A stretch of 64,000 bases of DNA from Marinobacterium litorale DSM 23545 (GTDB lineage Bacteria; Pseudomonadota; Gammaproteobacteria; Pseudomonadales; Balneatricaceae): positions 79,053-143,052 of the forward strand of contig NZ_AUAZ01000010.1 of assembly GCF_000428985.1 (NCBI RefSeq), given 5' to 3'. The notes beneath the pieces were generated by a model, which was given only the letters and a program-made list of their open reading frames with translations, made no database searches and had not been told where the DNA came from. The translations under genes and the position numbers were made by a program. Positions 63,632-64,000 of this stretch are shown piece after piece. Positions within the stretch are counted from its first letter, which is position 1, and each line of letters begins with the position of its first letter.

Positions 63632-63791
63632 GGATTGGGATATCGTTGGCCTGGAGAGCGAAAGGAGCAGAGCGTACCAGCTTTATCGTGCCCGGTCAGG
63701 TGACAACTGGTGAAACGATACTCAGTTTTTGCCGGGATTCCCGGGGAATCAGGCGAATACTCTGCGTTTAAAAAATATTTCCGATAACCGT

Positions 63792-63819
63792 TTGACAACA
63801 CAGGAAAAGCCATTAAAAT
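63792..63819 (+). promoter_or_regulatory. Sigma-70 promoter of tRNA-Asp
   Basis: TTGACA at 63792-63797 and TAAAAT at 63814-63819, with a 16-nt spacer. The tRNA starts about 93 bp downstream of the expected start site, leaving room for a 5' leader cut by RNase P. Confidence 0.7.
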
Positions 63820-63918
63820 TCGCACTCCGTTCTGAGGCGAGTCTTCAAAGCGGAATGGTCGGGAAAGGTAGCTTGTCAGCGCTAAGGCGTTAAAAGTTAA
63901 TCGTTCCAGGCACAGTGT

Positions 63919-63995
63919 GGAGTGGTAGTTCAGTTGGTTAGAATACCTGCCTGTCACGCAGGGGGTCGCGGGTTCGAGTCCCGTCCATTCCGCCA
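63919..63995 (+). tRNA. tRNA-Asp (anticodon GTC)
   Basis: 77 nt with encoded CCA. The acceptor stem GGAGTGG (63919-63925) pairs with CCATTCC (63985-63991, one G-T pair). The anticodon arm CCTGC-CTGTCAC-GCAGG places GTC at 63953-63955. The T loop TTCGAGT is canonical. The window ends 5 bp later, so any following tRNA genes are outside. Confidence 0.97.
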
Positions 63996-64000
63996 CTTCT

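Overview
The window is a chromosomal segment of a gammaproteobacterium, probably marine or halophilic (Oceanospirillales/Alteromonadales-like). The evidence is a set of gammaproteobacterial housekeeping genes (ttcA, epmC, syd, pdxB, cydABX, corA, alaA, a YecA protein). The genus cannot be fixed from sequence alone. Genes are tightly packed on both strands, many with 4-bp stop/start overlaps. There is no insertion sequence, prophage gene or CRISPR array. The only trace of a mobile element is a duplicated tRNA-Ser 3' end.

Region 1 (1-27.5 kb) is dominated by signalling, mainly cyclic-di-GMP turnover. It holds a soluble five-PAS hybrid histidine kinase with Hpt, followed 1 bp later by a membrane hybrid kinase with three receiver domains and a GGDEF output. 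Next is a periplasmic sugar-binding-type protein whose gene overlaps a membrane PAS-GGDEF-EAL enzyme; no ABC permease is present. Then come folD, a GAF-PAS-GGDEF-EVL protein, a Cache-PAS-GGDEF-EAL protein and a PAS-GGDEF-EAL protein with a CZB-like C-terminus. A DUF3422 protein, a Ca/Na antiporter-corA operon and tRNA-Ser(GGA) follow, and the region ends with a 7TM-DISM diguanylate cyclase.

Region 2 (27.5-43 kb) has a DUF4214 protein with an Asp/Ser repeat and a two-gene chemoreceptor unit (NIT-like protein plus an MCP without a sensor domain). It continues with a PEBP protein, a 59-aa PLDc_N membrane peptide, glpD-glpK for glycerol use, a divergent ROK kinase-cupin pair and a YecA protein. 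Last are recQ-yqaA-putative metalloprotease and a second chemoreceptor with a CZB domain.

Region 3 (43-54 kb) centres on redox and respiration: ttcA, a flavin reductase, and cydA-cydB-cydX for cytochrome bd. Divergent from cydA is a sigma-54 activator with a four-cysteine PAS domain, followed by a SoxYZ-like protein. A GG-N10-GC element and several TGTC/GACA palindromes lie in the shared intergenic region. Then come a lipoprotein, epmC, an unknown gene, and a copper-delivery operon (unknown membrane protein, Sco, PCuAC).

Region 4 (53.5-64 kb) is mixed: an inactive-looking GGDEF protein, a WGR mini-protein, pdxB with a PilZ protein, htpX, an RlmI-like methyltransferase with a DnaQ-like nuclease, alaA, a Tag-like glycosylase, a 2Fe-2S ferredoxin, syd and tRNA-Asp(GTC).

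Overall there are seven GGDEF-fold proteins (five with an intact GG[DE]EF motif), four EAL-fold proteins, one PilZ protein and two chemoreceptors in 64 kb. This suggests a motile cell that switches lifestyle in response to many inputs.
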